64,000 bases of DNA, from positions 6,150-70,149 of the forward strand of contig CAZEER010000004.1 in assembly GCA_964511215.1 (NCBI GenBank). The letters run 5' to 3'. A program made the position numbers and the translations under genes. Source of the stretch: CAZEER01 sp964511215 (GTDB taxonomy: Bacteria > Fidelibacterota > Marinisomatia > Marinisomatales > UBA1611). The notes beneath the pieces were generated by a model. That model ran no database searches, was not told where the DNA came from, and saw only the letters and a program-made list of their open reading frames with translations. Numbering within the stretch: the first letter of the stretch is position 1; each line of letters begins with the position of its first letter. Shown here in pieces: positions 52,551-62,136 of the stretch.

Positions 52551-53537
52551 ATGATAAAATCAAAAATATTAAAATCTTTTACTAAAAAAAAGGTATTGGT
52601 AACTGGTGGTACAGGTATGATTGGAAGGGAAATAGTGAAAATTCTTTGTGAAGTTGGATCTGATGTTACAATAGTATCTCTTGATGAAATAATTATTGAT
52701 AATAGAGCCAAGCATATAAATGCAGACCTCACTGATTTTAATGTTTGCAAATCAGTTACAGATGGGATTGATTATGTATTTCATATTGCAGGAATAAAAG
52801 GTTCAATTGAAGTAACAAAATCAAAACCAGCCAATTTTTTTGTTCCATTACTAATGTTTAATACTAATATCTTGGAAGCTTCTAGAATTAATGGTATAAA
52901 AAAATTAGTATATACAAGTTCTATTGGAGCATACTCTAATGCCGAAGTTTTTATAGAAACTAGTAATCGAGAAGGTTTTCCAATGGACACTTATCCTGGT
53001 TGGTCTAAACGAATGGCGGAATTACAAATTAAAGCTTATAAAGAGCAATATGGATTGGATTGGTCAGTTGTTCGCCCATGCAATGTTTACGGACCGGGTG
53101 ACAATTTTGATCCTCATAATGCTATGGTTATTCCTTCTCTTATGATGCGAATACATAGAGGTGAAAATCCATTGGTTGTTTGGGGAGATGGTTCAGCGAT
53201 TAGAGATTTTGCTTTTAATCGAGATATTGCTGAAGGTATTATTCTAGCACTGCATTATGGCACTAGAGGTGATTTTGTAAACCTTGGCAGTGGAAAGTGT
53301 GTCACTATCAAAGAACTAATCCAAACCTTACAAAGTTTTATTGATTTCAATTATAAATTTGACAATTCTAAGCCATCTGGTTTTCATAAAAGAGTAATGA
53401 ATATAGATCGCGCTCGTGATTGGATTAATTATAATCCTACAACCTTGCTTGTAGATGGTTTGATAGAGACGTGGAATTGGTTTCAAAAAAATCAAGATGA
53501 GTATTTAAAAAGAAAAAATTATTTTGTAGATGAATGA
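52551..53537 (+). CDS. NAD-dependent epimerase-like SDR without catalytic Tyr (copy 2)
   Basis: 328 residues, Rossmann motif TGGTGMIG (18-25), then YTSSIGAYSNAEVF and VVRPCNVYGPGDNFDPHNAMVIPSLM, closely similar to copy 1. At the YxxxK position it reads PGWSK (149-153), Lys153 kept and Tyr replaced by Pro; a Tyr (148) lies one residue too early. Whether that shifted Tyr can serve is unknown. Its stop overlaps a 32-codon ORF as ATGA. Confidence 0.82.
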   Translation: MIKSKILKSFTKKKVLVTGGTGMIGREIVKILCEVGSDVTIVSLDEIIIDNRAKHINADLTDFNVCKSVTDGIDYVFHIAGIKGSIEVTKSKPANFFVPLLMFNTNILEASRINGIKKLVYTSSIGAYSNAEVFIETSNREGFPMDTYPGWSKRMAELQIKAYKEQYGLDWSVVRPCNVYGPGDNFDPHNAMVIPSLMMRIHRGENPLVVWGDGSAIRDFAFNRDIAEGIILALHYGTRGDFVNLGSGKCVTIKELIQTLQSFIDFNYKFDNSKPSGFHKRVMNIDRARDWINYNPTTLLVDGLIETWNWFQKNQDEYLKRKNYFVDE

Positions 53538-53632
53538 ATGTAGAAGAGTCACAACTATATGGGGTATTTAAGATGTTAATTGATGATTCTCAAGATTACA
53601 GATTCTATCTCAGAAAAAATATTAAGAGGTAG
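53534..53632 (+). CDS. short ORF coupled to the preceding SDR
   Basis: 32 codons starting in an ATGA overlap with the SDR stop (MNVEESQLYGVFKMLIDDSQ...). The overlap and even codon use are compatible with a small gene or the start of a lost one, but no family is recognised and chance is possible. Confidence 0.25.
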   Translation: MNVEESQLYGVFKMLIDDSQDYRFYLRKNIKR

Positions 53633-53702
53633 TCTATGGTGATCAAAAAACTTGAACAATGGTAAGTTGTTTATAAAGAAAATTTGGTTATTTTTTTAAA
53701 AA

Positions 53703-54683
53703 ATGTACTTTAAATCAAAAAACATTCTAGTGACAGGTGGTGCGGGTTTTATAGGAATTAATCTGATTGAAAAATTAGTAACACTTGGTGCAAATGTTAC
53801 TGCGACATTATATAAAAAAACTCCTTTAAGGAAAAATAATGATGTCAAATATATTTATTGTGACTTACGTAAACCTGAAGATTGCAGGATAGTGTGTAAA
53901 AATATTGATTATATATTTATGTGTGCAGCAAATACATCTGGATCAAAAGTTATAGCAGAAACTCCTTTAGTTCATTTTACACCAAATATTCTTATGAATG
54001 TCAATATGCTTGATGCAGCTTTTAATGCTAATGTAGATAAATTTTTATTTATTAGTAGTAATACTGTTTATCCATTCACTGATTACCCGGTAAAGGAAGA
54101 TGATGTAAATAATCAATTTTATGAAAGTTATCACATTGTTGCATGGATGAAACGTTTTACGGAAATTGTTTGCGATATGTATACCAATAGAATAAAAAGC
54201 CCAATGAAAACTGTGGTTGTTAGGCCTGGAAATCTTTATGGTCCTTATGATAAATTTACATGGGAAAAATCAAAAGTCATACCTGCCCTAATACGAAGAG
54301 CAATTGAGAGGCAAGATCCATTTGTCGTTTGGGGAGATGGCATGGATTTGAAAGATTTTCTTTATATAGATGACTATATATTGGGTATGATTTTAGCAAT
54401 GGAAAAATTAAATGAATTTAATCCAATAAATATAGCATATGGCAAGCCTTTTACAATTCGAGATGTATTATCTAATATATTGAATGCAACTGATTATAAT
54501 AATGCTAGAGTGGAGTATGATTCATCTAAACCCTCTATGATTCCTAAGAGAATGATAGATATTTCTCTAGCAAAAAAAATACTAGATTGGTCACCAAAAT
54601 TTTCAATTGAAGATGGCATAGAGAAAACAGTGGATTGGTATAAGGAAATATATAGTAATAAAACCCCAGAAGATTTAGAATGA
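53703..54683 (+). CDS. NAD-dependent epimerase-like SDR without catalytic Tyr (copy 3)
   Basis: 326 residues with Rossmann motif TGGAGFIG (11-18), SSNTVYPFTDYPV and VVRPGNLYGPYDKFTWEKSKVIPALI. The layout recalls GDP-fucose synthase-type epimerase/reductases. The active-site segment reads VAWMK (146-150): Lys150 is retained, Tyr is Val. Together with copies 1 and 2 it forms a set of three degenerate SDRs within 5 kb. The stop overlaps an HddA-like remnant as ATGA. Confidence 0.82.
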   Translation: MYFKSKNILVTGGAGFIGINLIEKLVTLGANVTATLYKKTPLRKNNDVKYIYCDLRKPEDCRIVCKNIDYIFMCAANTSGSKVIAETPLVHFTPNILMNVNMLDAAFNANVDKFLFISSNTVYPFTDYPVKEDDVNNQFYESYHIVAWMKRFTEIVCDMYTNRIKSPMKTVVVRPGNLYGPYDKFTWEKSKVIPALIRRAIERQDPFVVWGDGMDLKDFLYIDDYILGMILAMEKLNEFNPINIAYGKPFTIRDVLSNILNATDYNNARVEYDSSKPSMIPKRMIDISLAKKILDWSPKFSIEDGIEKTVDWYKEIYSNKTPEDLE

Positions 54684-54772
54684 TTATTAGTCGAACACCT
54701 TTTAGAATTTCCTTTGATGAAATTGGTACCCCAAGTGATTTAAATGCTTTAGATAGGAAGATGAAAAATTAA
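54680..54772 (+). pseudogene. N-terminal remnant of an HddA-like GHMP sugar kinase
   Basis: A 30-codon ORF in ATGA overlap with the preceding SDR begins MIISRTPFRISF, the exact style of start of D-glycero-D-manno-heptose 7-phosphate kinase-type GHMP kinases, which continue with a GGGTD motif. Here the sequence departs at once (DEIGTPSDLNALDRKMKN) and stops. The remaining 300 or so codons are absent, and a glycosyltransferase follows immediately. This looks like a deletion junction. Confidence 0.65.
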
Positions 54773-55811
54773 TTTAACGAAAAATCCAAAGATTTCTGTT
54801 TTCACCTCCTGTCTAAATGGTGGAAAGTACATTCGCTACACACTCGATTCGATACTTAAACAAAACTATAATGATTTTGAAATTGTTCTTGTTGATGGAG
54901 GAAGTAGTGATAATACTCATGAAATACTTAAAACTTATGAAAATGAAAAACGATTAAAAATCTTTGTTGAACCTGGGCTAAATGCATATGATGGATTCAT
55001 GTCAGCATTAAACCGATCTACTGGTGATTATGTAATGCTTATGCCAATTTCAGATTGTTACAATGGTATGTCTTGGTTTCAAAGGTGTGTTGAAATTCTT
55101 GATGAGAATGAGGATATATCTCTAGTGCATGGTAAGTCAATGGAATTCAATGAGAATTACGACACAAATATTTCTTCAGTTACAAATATTAATTTCCCTT
55201 CGGGAAAATCATTTTTACCATTTTGGTTCGCTAGGTTCTTCTTATATGGTGAACTTACTTATTGCGTAAGACGAAAGGTTTATAAAAAATGCATAAGCAC
55301 AAAATTACCTGGAGAAGATACATTTATGAAAAAACAGAATGCTGGTGAAAGTAAATATGCTTTTTTTAATCCGGATATGAAATTTTCGTATAACTTTAAT
55401 CGTTTTGGATATCTTTCTTATTTTATACCTATTGTAGCTGGTCATGTAAGATCCCACCCTGTTACAGTTTCAGTTGCAAGAAAACAAATTGATTTAAATA
55501 CTGCAGTTTTTTACACAAAAAAAGTAAATGAATACAAAGCGCAGATTTTTAAGAAAAAAAAGATACACTCTTTTAGAGATGGTCAAGGAAAGGTTATGAA
55601 TACAATTGATGGGAATAAACTAAAAAATTTAATTAAAGATGTAATTACATATAGAATGAATGCAGAGAGTTTTGCTTTTAATTATGATGATACACTAAAT
55701 CTAAGGTTTGGAAACTTTATAAGTATTATAAAAAGTGTAACAGTTTTCCTTATAAGAAATTTTATTTACTATTTTTATTACAACAAATATTTGTTTAAGG
55801 GATTCAAATAA
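54761..55811 (+). CDS. family 2 glycosyltransferase, start apparently frameshifted
   Basis: Frame open from 54768. The GT-A fold begins PKISVFTSCLNGGKYIRYTLDSILKQ, with nucleotide-binding VLVDGGSSDNTHEIL and the acceptor-side region GLNAYDGFMSALNRSTGDYVMLM. An ATG-only reading would begin at 54999, inside the domain, and is wrong. No normal start exists in frame. However, an ATG at 54761 followed by AAAAA (54764-54768) would give MKINLTKNPKISV if one A were removed, so a one-base indel (sequencing error or real) is likely. The C-terminal half is basic with a possible membrane-associated helix. Substrate unknown. Confidence 0.8.
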
Positions 55812-55826
55812 TCTGAAGAAATTTTT

Positions 55827-57050
55827 ATGAAATGTAAGGTTTGTTCAAAATTAATTTATCCATTTATGTCATTTGGATCTATGCCTATTGCAAATGGGTT
55901 TTTATCAAAAAATCAGTTCAAGAATGAATATTATTTTGATATGGAAGTTGTTTTTTGTACTAATTGCTATATGTTTCAACTTTTTCAACAGCCACCTCGA
56001 GAAAAAATGTTTAATGAAACCTATGCATTTTATTCAGGTACTTCAAAAATGATGGATTTACACTTTAAAAAATTGAGTGATGATATTAAACTACAGTATT
56101 TGAGTGATCTATCCGACCCATTCGTTATTGAGATCGGAAGTAATGATGGAATACTATTAAATAATTTTAAAAATGATGGTATAAAGCATTTAGGTATTGA
56201 ACCATCAAAAAATGTTGCATCAGTAGCAATAGAAAAAAATATTAATACAATGGTTAATTTTTTTGGTATGTCACTATCAAAAAAAATTTTGAATGAATAT
56301 GGCCAATGCGATATTTTCGTGGCTGCTAATGTGATGTGTCATATTGCCAATATAAAATCAATTTTTGAATCTATAAAATTACTTTTGAAACCCAATGGGG
56401 TTTTGATTTTTGAAGATCCTTATTTGGGCGATGTTATTGAAAAGACTACATATGATCAGATTTATGATGAACATGTTTTTCTTTTTTCATTACACTCAAT
56501 CCAGCATTTAGTGCATTTATTTGATATGGAGGTCATAGATATAAATCATTTGGAAGCCCATGGTGGTTCATTGAGATACACGGTCGCTCATAGAGGTAAT
56601 CGCATCGTACGTGATATAGTTGAAAAACAATTATTACATGAGAAAAATCTAGGACTTACACATCCAAAAACTTTTGAAGATTTCAAAAATAAATGTAATA
56701 ATTATAAATCTGATCTAATTACCTTATTAAATAATATCAAATCAGATGGTTTTTCCATCGCAGGTTATGCTGCTACATCAAAAAGTACTACAATTATGAA
56801 TTACTGTGGAATTGGATCAAACCATCTTGATTTTATATCTGATATAACTCCCCTTAAGCAAGGTAAATACAGCCCTGGGACACATATACCTATTGTTTCT
56901 AATCAATATTTTAAATGTAATTATCCTGATTATGCTTTGTTGTTTGCTTATAATCATCAGGAGGAAATTTTTCAAAAAGAAAAAGAGTTTATTAGAAATG
57001 GAGGGAAATGGATCACTTATGTTCCTGAACTAAAAATTATTAATGATTAA
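55827..57050 (+). CDS. sugar C-methyltransferase (NovU/TylC3 type)
   Basis: 407 residues. An N-terminal zinc site (CxxC at 3-6 and 44-47) is followed by a SAM-binding Rossmann domain (VIEIGSNDGILL) with the active-site block YDEHVFLFSLHSIQHL, and a C-terminal Rossmann-like domain (SIAGYAATSKSTTIMNYCGI). This three-part architecture is that of enzymes that add a methyl to C-3 or C-5 of NDP-keto-deoxysugars. It predicts a C-methyl-branched sugar. Overlaps the next gene by 8 bases. Confidence 0.9.
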   Translation: MKCKVCSKLIYPFMSFGSMPIANGFLSKNQFKNEYYFDMEVVFCTNCYMFQLFQQPPREKMFNETYAFYSGTSKMMDLHFKKLSDDIKLQYLSDLSDPFVIEIGSNDGILLNNFKNDGIKHLGIEPSKNVASVAIEKNINTMVNFFGMSLSKKILNEYGQCDIFVAANVMCHIANIKSIFESIKLLLKPNGVLIFEDPYLGDVIEKTTYDQIYDEHVFLFSLHSIQHLVHLFDMEVIDINHLEAHGGSLRYTVAHRGNRIVRDIVEKQLLHEKNLGLTHPKTFEDFKNKCNNYKSDLITLLNNIKSDGFSIAGYAATSKSTTIMNYCGIGSNHLDFISDITPLKQGKYSPGTHIPIVSNQYFKCNYPDYALLFAYNHQEEIFQKEKEFIRNGGKWITYVPELKIIND

Positions 57051-58146
57051 TCTCGCAAACCCTAAAGCACAATACTTATCCAATAAAAAACTAATTGATA
57101 ATTCAATTAAAAAAGTTTTGGCAAATGGTAATTATATTTTGGGAGAGCAAGTGAAGCTTTTTGAAGAAGAATTTGCAAAATATAATGGTGTCAATTATGC
57201 AATAGGTGTTGGTAGTGGTACGGAAGCACTCCACATAGCATTAAAGGCAAATGGTATTGGGGCAGGTGATGAGGTTATAACTACTGCTCATACAGCTGTT
57301 GCAACGGCTTCAGCTATCGTATTATCTGGTGCAAAACCTATTTTCATCGATGTTAATTCCACTACAATGAATATAGAACCCAAATTAATTGAATCGGCAA
57401 TTAACTCAACAACAAAAGCTATAATTCCAGTCCATATATATGGACAACCTTGCGAGATGGATGATATATCAGAAATTGCAAGAATATATGATCTTAAAAT
57501 AATTGAAGACTGTTCTCAGGCACATGGAGCGACTTATAATAGATCTCGAGTAGGTACTTTAGGAAATGTTGGTTGTTTCAGTTTTTATCCAACAAAAAAT
57601 CTGGGTGCAATCGGAGATGGAGGTGCTATAGTTACTAATGATAAAGTCTTGGATAGAAAAATTAGGTTATTGAGACAATACGGTTGGAATAAAAGGTATA
57701 TTAGTAGTGATGAAGGTTGGAATAGTAGGCTAGACGAACTTCAAGCTGCAATACTTCGTATTAAATTAAGAACTTTGGATGAAGATAATGCACTTCGAGC
57801 AAAACACGCAATAAAATACAATGAAAGTTTTAATAATTTACCTATTGAGCTTCCAATGTTTTCAAACAATAAAAATCATGTATACCATTTATATGTAATA
57901 AGATCCGAAATTCGAGATGAAATAAAAAAATTTTTGCAAAATGAAAAAATTATAACTGCAGTGCAATATCCAGTCCCAGTGCATAAACAAAAATATTATC
58001 GTCGTATCGTTGGGCCTATCTCTTTACCTATAACTGAAAAATTAGCAAAAAGAATTCTCTCTTTGCCGATGTACCCGGAATTGCCAATTAATGATCAGAA
58101 AGAAGTAATATGTTCCTTAAAAAATTTTTTCAAAAAAATTAATTAA
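57043..58146 (+). CDS. DegT/DnrJ/EryC1 sugar aminotransferase (copy 1)
   Basis: 367-residue PLP enzyme that transaminates NDP-keto-sugars. Fold-type I motifs are VGSGTEALHIAL (56-67), IIEDCSQAHGA (153-163) and the PLP lysine Lys185 in FYPTKNLGAIGDGG. The MINLANPKAQYLSNKKLID opening is typical of QdtB/FdtB-like enzymes acting on 3-keto sugars. Starts inside the C-methyltransferase stop region, so the two are likely translated together. Confidence 0.93.
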   Translation: MINLANPKAQYLSNKKLIDNSIKKVLANGNYILGEQVKLFEEEFAKYNGVNYAIGVGSGTEALHIALKANGIGAGDEVITTAHTAVATASAIVLSGAKPIFIDVNSTTMNIEPKLIESAINSTTKAIIPVHIYGQPCEMDDISEIARIYDLKIIEDCSQAHGATYNRSRVGTLGNVGCFSFYPTKNLGAIGDGGAIVTNDKVLDRKIRLLRQYGWNKRYISSDEGWNSRLDELQAAILRIKLRTLDEDNALRAKHAIKYNESFNNLPIELPMFSNNKNHVYHLYVIRSEIRDEIKKFLQNEKIITAVQYPVPVHKQKYYRRIVGPISLPITEKLAKRILSLPMYPELPINDQKEVICSLKNFFKKIN

Positions 58147-58157
58147 ATGTTTGATAA

Positions 58158-59861
58158 ATGATTTATCTTGGAATTCATAATAGTTATCAAGCTGGAGCAG
58201 CATTAATTATTGACAAAAATATAATAGGTGCAGTTTCAGAGGAAAGGTTTAACCGGGTAAAGGACTACCATGGTTTTCCTCATTTATCGATTGATTATCT
58301 GTTGAAAACTGCAAATATAGAACTCAAAGATATAGATAGAATAGTATATGGAATGGTTACCTCAGAAGTACCAAAAAAAGAAGTTTTTGAGAAATTATTA
58401 AAAAAAGTAGCAGATGGAATCTCTGAGAATCCTCTTTTGAAAAACAAATATATTGAAAGAATAATTTCAGAAATAGAGTGGAATCAAAAACATTTGATTG
58501 AAATAAATTCCTGGGGAAAAAAAAATAAAGTTAATGATAAGATTAGTTTTGTTGATCATCATCACTCTCATGCAGCGGGTGCTTTTTATTCTTCACCATT
58601 TGTTGATGCCCTGATATTTACATGTGATGGTAAAGGTAATTTTAAAACATCGTGTGTTGGGATGGGAAATGGAAAAAAAATAATTTTGCATGATTTTACA
58701 ACTACGTTTGATAGTGTGGGTTATTTTTATGGTAATATCACAAAAGCATTAGGCTTTACTCCTGAACGTCATGAAGGGAAAATAACAGGCTTGGCTGCGT
58801 ATGGTAATCCAGATAATTTTAAATGGTTTACTAATGATATCATGAGCATTAAGGATGATATGATTAAAATGAAAATTGGCAAGCATTACCTCCCCTGGTT
58901 TGTTGATCCAGAAGAACTCCCTGCTTTCTTTAATCAAATAAAAAAATACAAACCTGAAGATGTTGCAGCAGCGGCACAATATACATTGGAAAATATAATT
59001 ATAAAATGGGTTCAAAGATCAATTGAAAAATATCATTCTAGTTCCAAGGCGAATGTTTGTCTTTCAGGGGGTGTATTTGCAAACGTTAAGTTGAATCAAA
59101 AAATTAGAGAAATCACTTCTGTAAAAAATGTATTTGTACAGCCGGCTATGGGAGATATGGGAATTCCTCTTGGAAGTTGTTTTGCTCAGATGCAAAAAGA
59201 AAAAAATCCATTTAAAAAATTTATCAGTAGTATGGCATTAGGACCTAAATATTCTCCAGAATTTATTGAATCTCATTTAATTGATCAAAATTATGAATAT
59301 AAAATTATTGAGGTGATGGAGAAACAATTTGTGAGCCTGTTAAACCAAGGAAAAGTTATTGGTTTTTTCCAAGGTGGCATGGAATTCGGGCCCAGAGCAT
59401 TGTGTAATAGAAGTATTATGTATCATTGTCGAGATAGATCTGTTAATGATTGGTTAAATAAAAGGCTAAATAGGACAGAGTTTATGCCTTTTGCACCTGT
59501 GACTACCGAAGACTTGGCAAGTAGCTGCTTTCTTGGATGGAAATCAAATGATAGGTCTAGTGATTTTATGACGATGACATATACTGTAACTGATAGATTT
59601 AATAAGTCATGTCCTGCGGCTGTGCACATTGATGGCACAGCTAGACCGCAAATAATTCGTAAAAAAGTAAATCCACAGATGTATGATATTATAACATATT
59701 TTAATAAAACAAGTGGTGATTTAGCCTTGATAAATACATCTTTTAATAATCATGAAGAACCCATTGTTTGTAGGGTTGAGGATGCCTTAGAATCTTTAGA
59801 TAGGGGTAATGTTGATTGTATTATAATTGATAATTTTTTAGTTAATCCAAAAATAAAATAA
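58158..59861 (+). CDS. carbamoyltransferase (NodU/CmcH family)
   Basis: 567 residues that use carbamoyl phosphate and ATP to carbamoylate a hydroxyl group. The N-terminal ASKHA-like domain opens YLGIHNSYQAGAALI, has the metal-binding VDHHHSHAAGAFY (His134-136 and His138) and TCDGKGNF. The C-terminal YrdC-like/ligase domain has GFFQGGMEFGPRALCNRSI and LINTSFNNHEEPIV. In glycan clusters these decorate sugars, as in Nod factor. Full length. Confidence 0.93.
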   Translation: MIYLGIHNSYQAGAALIIDKNIIGAVSEERFNRVKDYHGFPHLSIDYLLKTANIELKDIDRIVYGMVTSEVPKKEVFEKLLKKVADGISENPLLKNKYIERIISEIEWNQKHLIEINSWGKKNKVNDKISFVDHHHSHAAGAFYSSPFVDALIFTCDGKGNFKTSCVGMGNGKKIILHDFTTTFDSVGYFYGNITKALGFTPERHEGKITGLAAYGNPDNFKWFTNDIMSIKDDMIKMKIGKHYLPWFVDPEELPAFFNQIKKYKPEDVAAAAQYTLENIIIKWVQRSIEKYHSSSKANVCLSGGVFANVKLNQKIREITSVKNVFVQPAMGDMGIPLGSCFAQMQKEKNPFKKFISSMALGPKYSPEFIESHLIDQNYEYKIIEVMEKQFVSLLNQGKVIGFFQGGMEFGPRALCNRSIMYHCRDRSVNDWLNKRLNRTEFMPFAPVTTEDLASSCFLGWKSNDRSSDFMTMTYTVTDRFNKSCPAAVHIDGTARPQIIRKKVNPQMYDIITYFNKTSGDLALINTSFNNHEEPIVCRVEDALESLDRGNVDCIIIDNFLVNPKIK

Positions 59862-60031
59862 TGTCAATCAAAGATTTATGATTAGCAAAAGTTTTGAATA
59901 TTTGCAGCAGCTCGCTTTTATCAATTATTTCTCTTTATGTGATGTAATTGTCAACTTTTTGATAGTTGGAATGTCTTTATCAATTAAAAGTAACTACTTT
60001 AGGCAATATAAGACATAAATTAACTGGAAAA

Positions 60032-61141
60032 ATGAAACCAATTCTTAACTCAGGACCTTGGATTACAGATTTAGAAAAAACCATAGTTTCCGATATGATG
60101 GAAAATGGATGGGATAATTATGAATATGTTGAGAAGTTTGAACCTGAATTTGCAAGATGGCATAGTCGTAAGTATTGTCTAATGACACCATGTTGTACAC
60201 ATGCAATCCATCTAATCCTATTAGCCTTAGGAATAAAAAAAGATGATGAAGTAATAGTCCCAGATTGTACATGGACTGCCACCGCAGCACCAATAACCTA
60301 TTTAGGTGCGACACCGGTGTTTGCAGATATTGATCAAAGTAATTGGTGTCTAGATCCAGATTCAGTAAAGAGTAATATCACAAATAAAACAAAAGCAATT
60401 ATTGTGGTTGACCTTTTTGGAAATATGCCGTGCATGGATGCTCTTGAAACAGTATCCTTAGAATATGGTATTCCCCTAATTGAAGACTCGGCCGAAGCGC
60501 TAGGATCAAAGTATAGAAATGTTAGGGCTGGGAAATTTGGCATAGCAGGGGTACATAGTTTTCATAGAACTAAAACAATTACAACTGGTGAAGGTGGTGC
60601 TCTACTTTTAGATGATGATAAGCTTTTTGAAAGAGCAAAATTTCTTCGCGATCATGGGAGGTCTAGTACAAAAGCTTATTATACAATGGAACCTACACCA
60701 AAATACATGCCAAGTAATCTTCAAGGAGCCATGGGTTGGGCTCAATTACAGCGAATTGATGAACTTATTGAACGAAAGCGTTATTTATTGCATCGATACA
60801 AAGAAAACTTAAATGATTTGGCATCATTGCAATTTAATTTAGAGAATGAAGAAGTAGAGAATGGTGCTTGGGCTACAACTATTGTTTTTGGTAGTACTTA
60901 TAATTTATCAAATAAAGATATGATCCAAAATCTATCAAAGTTGGGAATTCCAACTCGTCCTTTTTTCTATCCCCTTTCATCTTTGCCTGCATACATCCAA
61001 TTTAATACTGGTTCAAAAGAAAAAAATCCTGTTGCTTATGATATTTCAAAAAGAGGTATAACTTTACCTTGCCATTATAATCTCAGTGATGATCAGATTG
61101 ATTATATATCAGATGGAATTCGAGGATTATTACAATGTTAG
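60032..61141 (+). CDS. DegT/DnrJ/EryC1 sugar aminotransferase (copy 2)
   Basis: 369 residues from the ATG at 60032 (MKPILNSGPWITDLEKTIV, the normal family opening). The frame is open to a TTG at 59966, but that adds residues without family resemblance. Motifs: MTPCCTHAIHLILLALG, PLIEDSAEALGS and the PLP lysine Lys181 in FHRTKTITTGEGG. Distinct from copy 1, so probably a different keto-sugar or position. The 170-base spacer before it holds no other gene that I can support. Confidence 0.9.
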   Translation: MKPILNSGPWITDLEKTIVSDMMENGWDNYEYVEKFEPEFARWHSRKYCLMTPCCTHAIHLILLALGIKKDDEVIVPDCTWTATAAPITYLGATPVFADIDQSNWCLDPDSVKSNITNKTKAIIVVDLFGNMPCMDALETVSLEYGIPLIEDSAEALGSKYRNVRAGKFGIAGVHSFHRTKTITTGEGGALLLDDDKLFERAKFLRDHGRSSTKAYYTMEPTPKYMPSNLQGAMGWAQLQRIDELIERKRYLLHRYKENLNDLASLQFNLENEEVENGAWATTIVFGSTYNLSNKDMIQNLSKLGIPTRPFFYPLSSLPAYIQFNTGSKEKNPVAYDISKRGITLPCHYNLSDDQIDYISDGIRGLLQC

Positions 61142-61155
61142 TTGCTTTTTAAAAA

Positions 61156-62136
61156 ATGGCTTCTCTAAAAGAAAAAATATTAATAACCGGAGGTTTAGGA
61201 TTTATTGGCAGTAACCTTGCAAAATATTGTCTTCAACTTGGAATGAAAGTTACAATCTATGATAATCTAGATAAAAATTCAGGTGGCAATCTATCTAATA
61301 TTGAGCCTTTCAAAGATAATGTAGAATTAATTAATGATGATATCATTAATTATGAACCTCTATCTAAAGTAATCTCTGATAAAGATTTAATTATAAATTG
61401 TGCAGCAAGTACTTCACATCCTTTCTCCATGATGGAACCATGGATCAACTTAGATGTCAACATAAGAGGAGTAATTAATATTTTAGAATCAATAAGAACA
61501 CTTAATCCAGACGCATCGTTTGTCCATCTTGGTACTTCTACTCAACTAGGGCCATTACATTATCAACCTGCAGATGAACTGCATCCAGAATTCCCTTTAG
61601 ATATTTATTCTGCAAACAAGACTGTGGCCGAAAAATATGTTTTACTTTATTCGAAGGTTTATGGATTGAGAGGTACAGTACTACGCCTTTCAAATACATT
61701 TGGTCCTCGAGCGGCAATACATAGCTCAGAGTTTACTTTTAATAATTATTTTATAGGTTTAGCTCTACAAAATAAAAAAATTACAGTTTACAAGCCAGGT
61801 ACTCAATTGAGAAATTTAATATACGTGGATGATGCTGTAGAAGCATTAATTCTAGCGGGTACATCAAAAAAAACATCCGGAGAAACATTTTTTGCTGTGG
61901 GAGATGGACATATGACCGTGTTGGATATAGCTAATAAAATATCTCAATATTTAGGAGGTAATGTTGAATTAGTTGATTACCCGAAGGAGCGTGAATCGAT
62001 TGAAATTGGCGATGCCATCCTATGTAATAAAAAAATAAAAAGAATATTAGGTTGGAATCCAAAAATAGAATTATCTGAGGGTCTAGTCAGAACTGGTAAG
62101 TATTATGATGAATGTCTAGAGGACTATCTAAAATGA
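61156..62136 (+). CDS. NAD-dependent nucleotide-sugar epimerase/dehydratase (intact YxxxK)
   Basis: 326 residues, extended SDR with Rossmann motif TGGLGFIG, followed by YDNLDKNSGGNL, catalytic Tyr151-Lys155 (YSANK) and the LRLSNTFGPRA block. Resembles CDP-paratose/UDP-glucose 4-epimerase-type enzymes. Unlike the three SDRs at 49.7-54.7 kb it keeps the full catalytic pair. Fifteen bases after the aminotransferase; overlaps the next gene by 4 bases. Confidence 0.88.
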   Translation: MASLKEKILITGGLGFIGSNLAKYCLQLGMKVTIYDNLDKNSGGNLSNIEPFKDNVELINDDIINYEPLSKVISDKDLIINCAASTSHPFSMMEPWINLDVNIRGVINILESIRTLNPDASFVHLGTSTQLGPLHYQPADELHPEFPLDIYSANKTVAEKYVLLYSKVYGLRGTVLRLSNTFGPRAAIHSSEFTFNNYFIGLALQNKKITVYKPGTQLRNLIYVDDAVEALILAGTSKKTSGETFFAVGDGHMTVLDIANKISQYLGGNVELVDYPKERESIEIGDAILCNKKIKRILGWNPKIELSEGLVRTGKYYDECLEDYLK

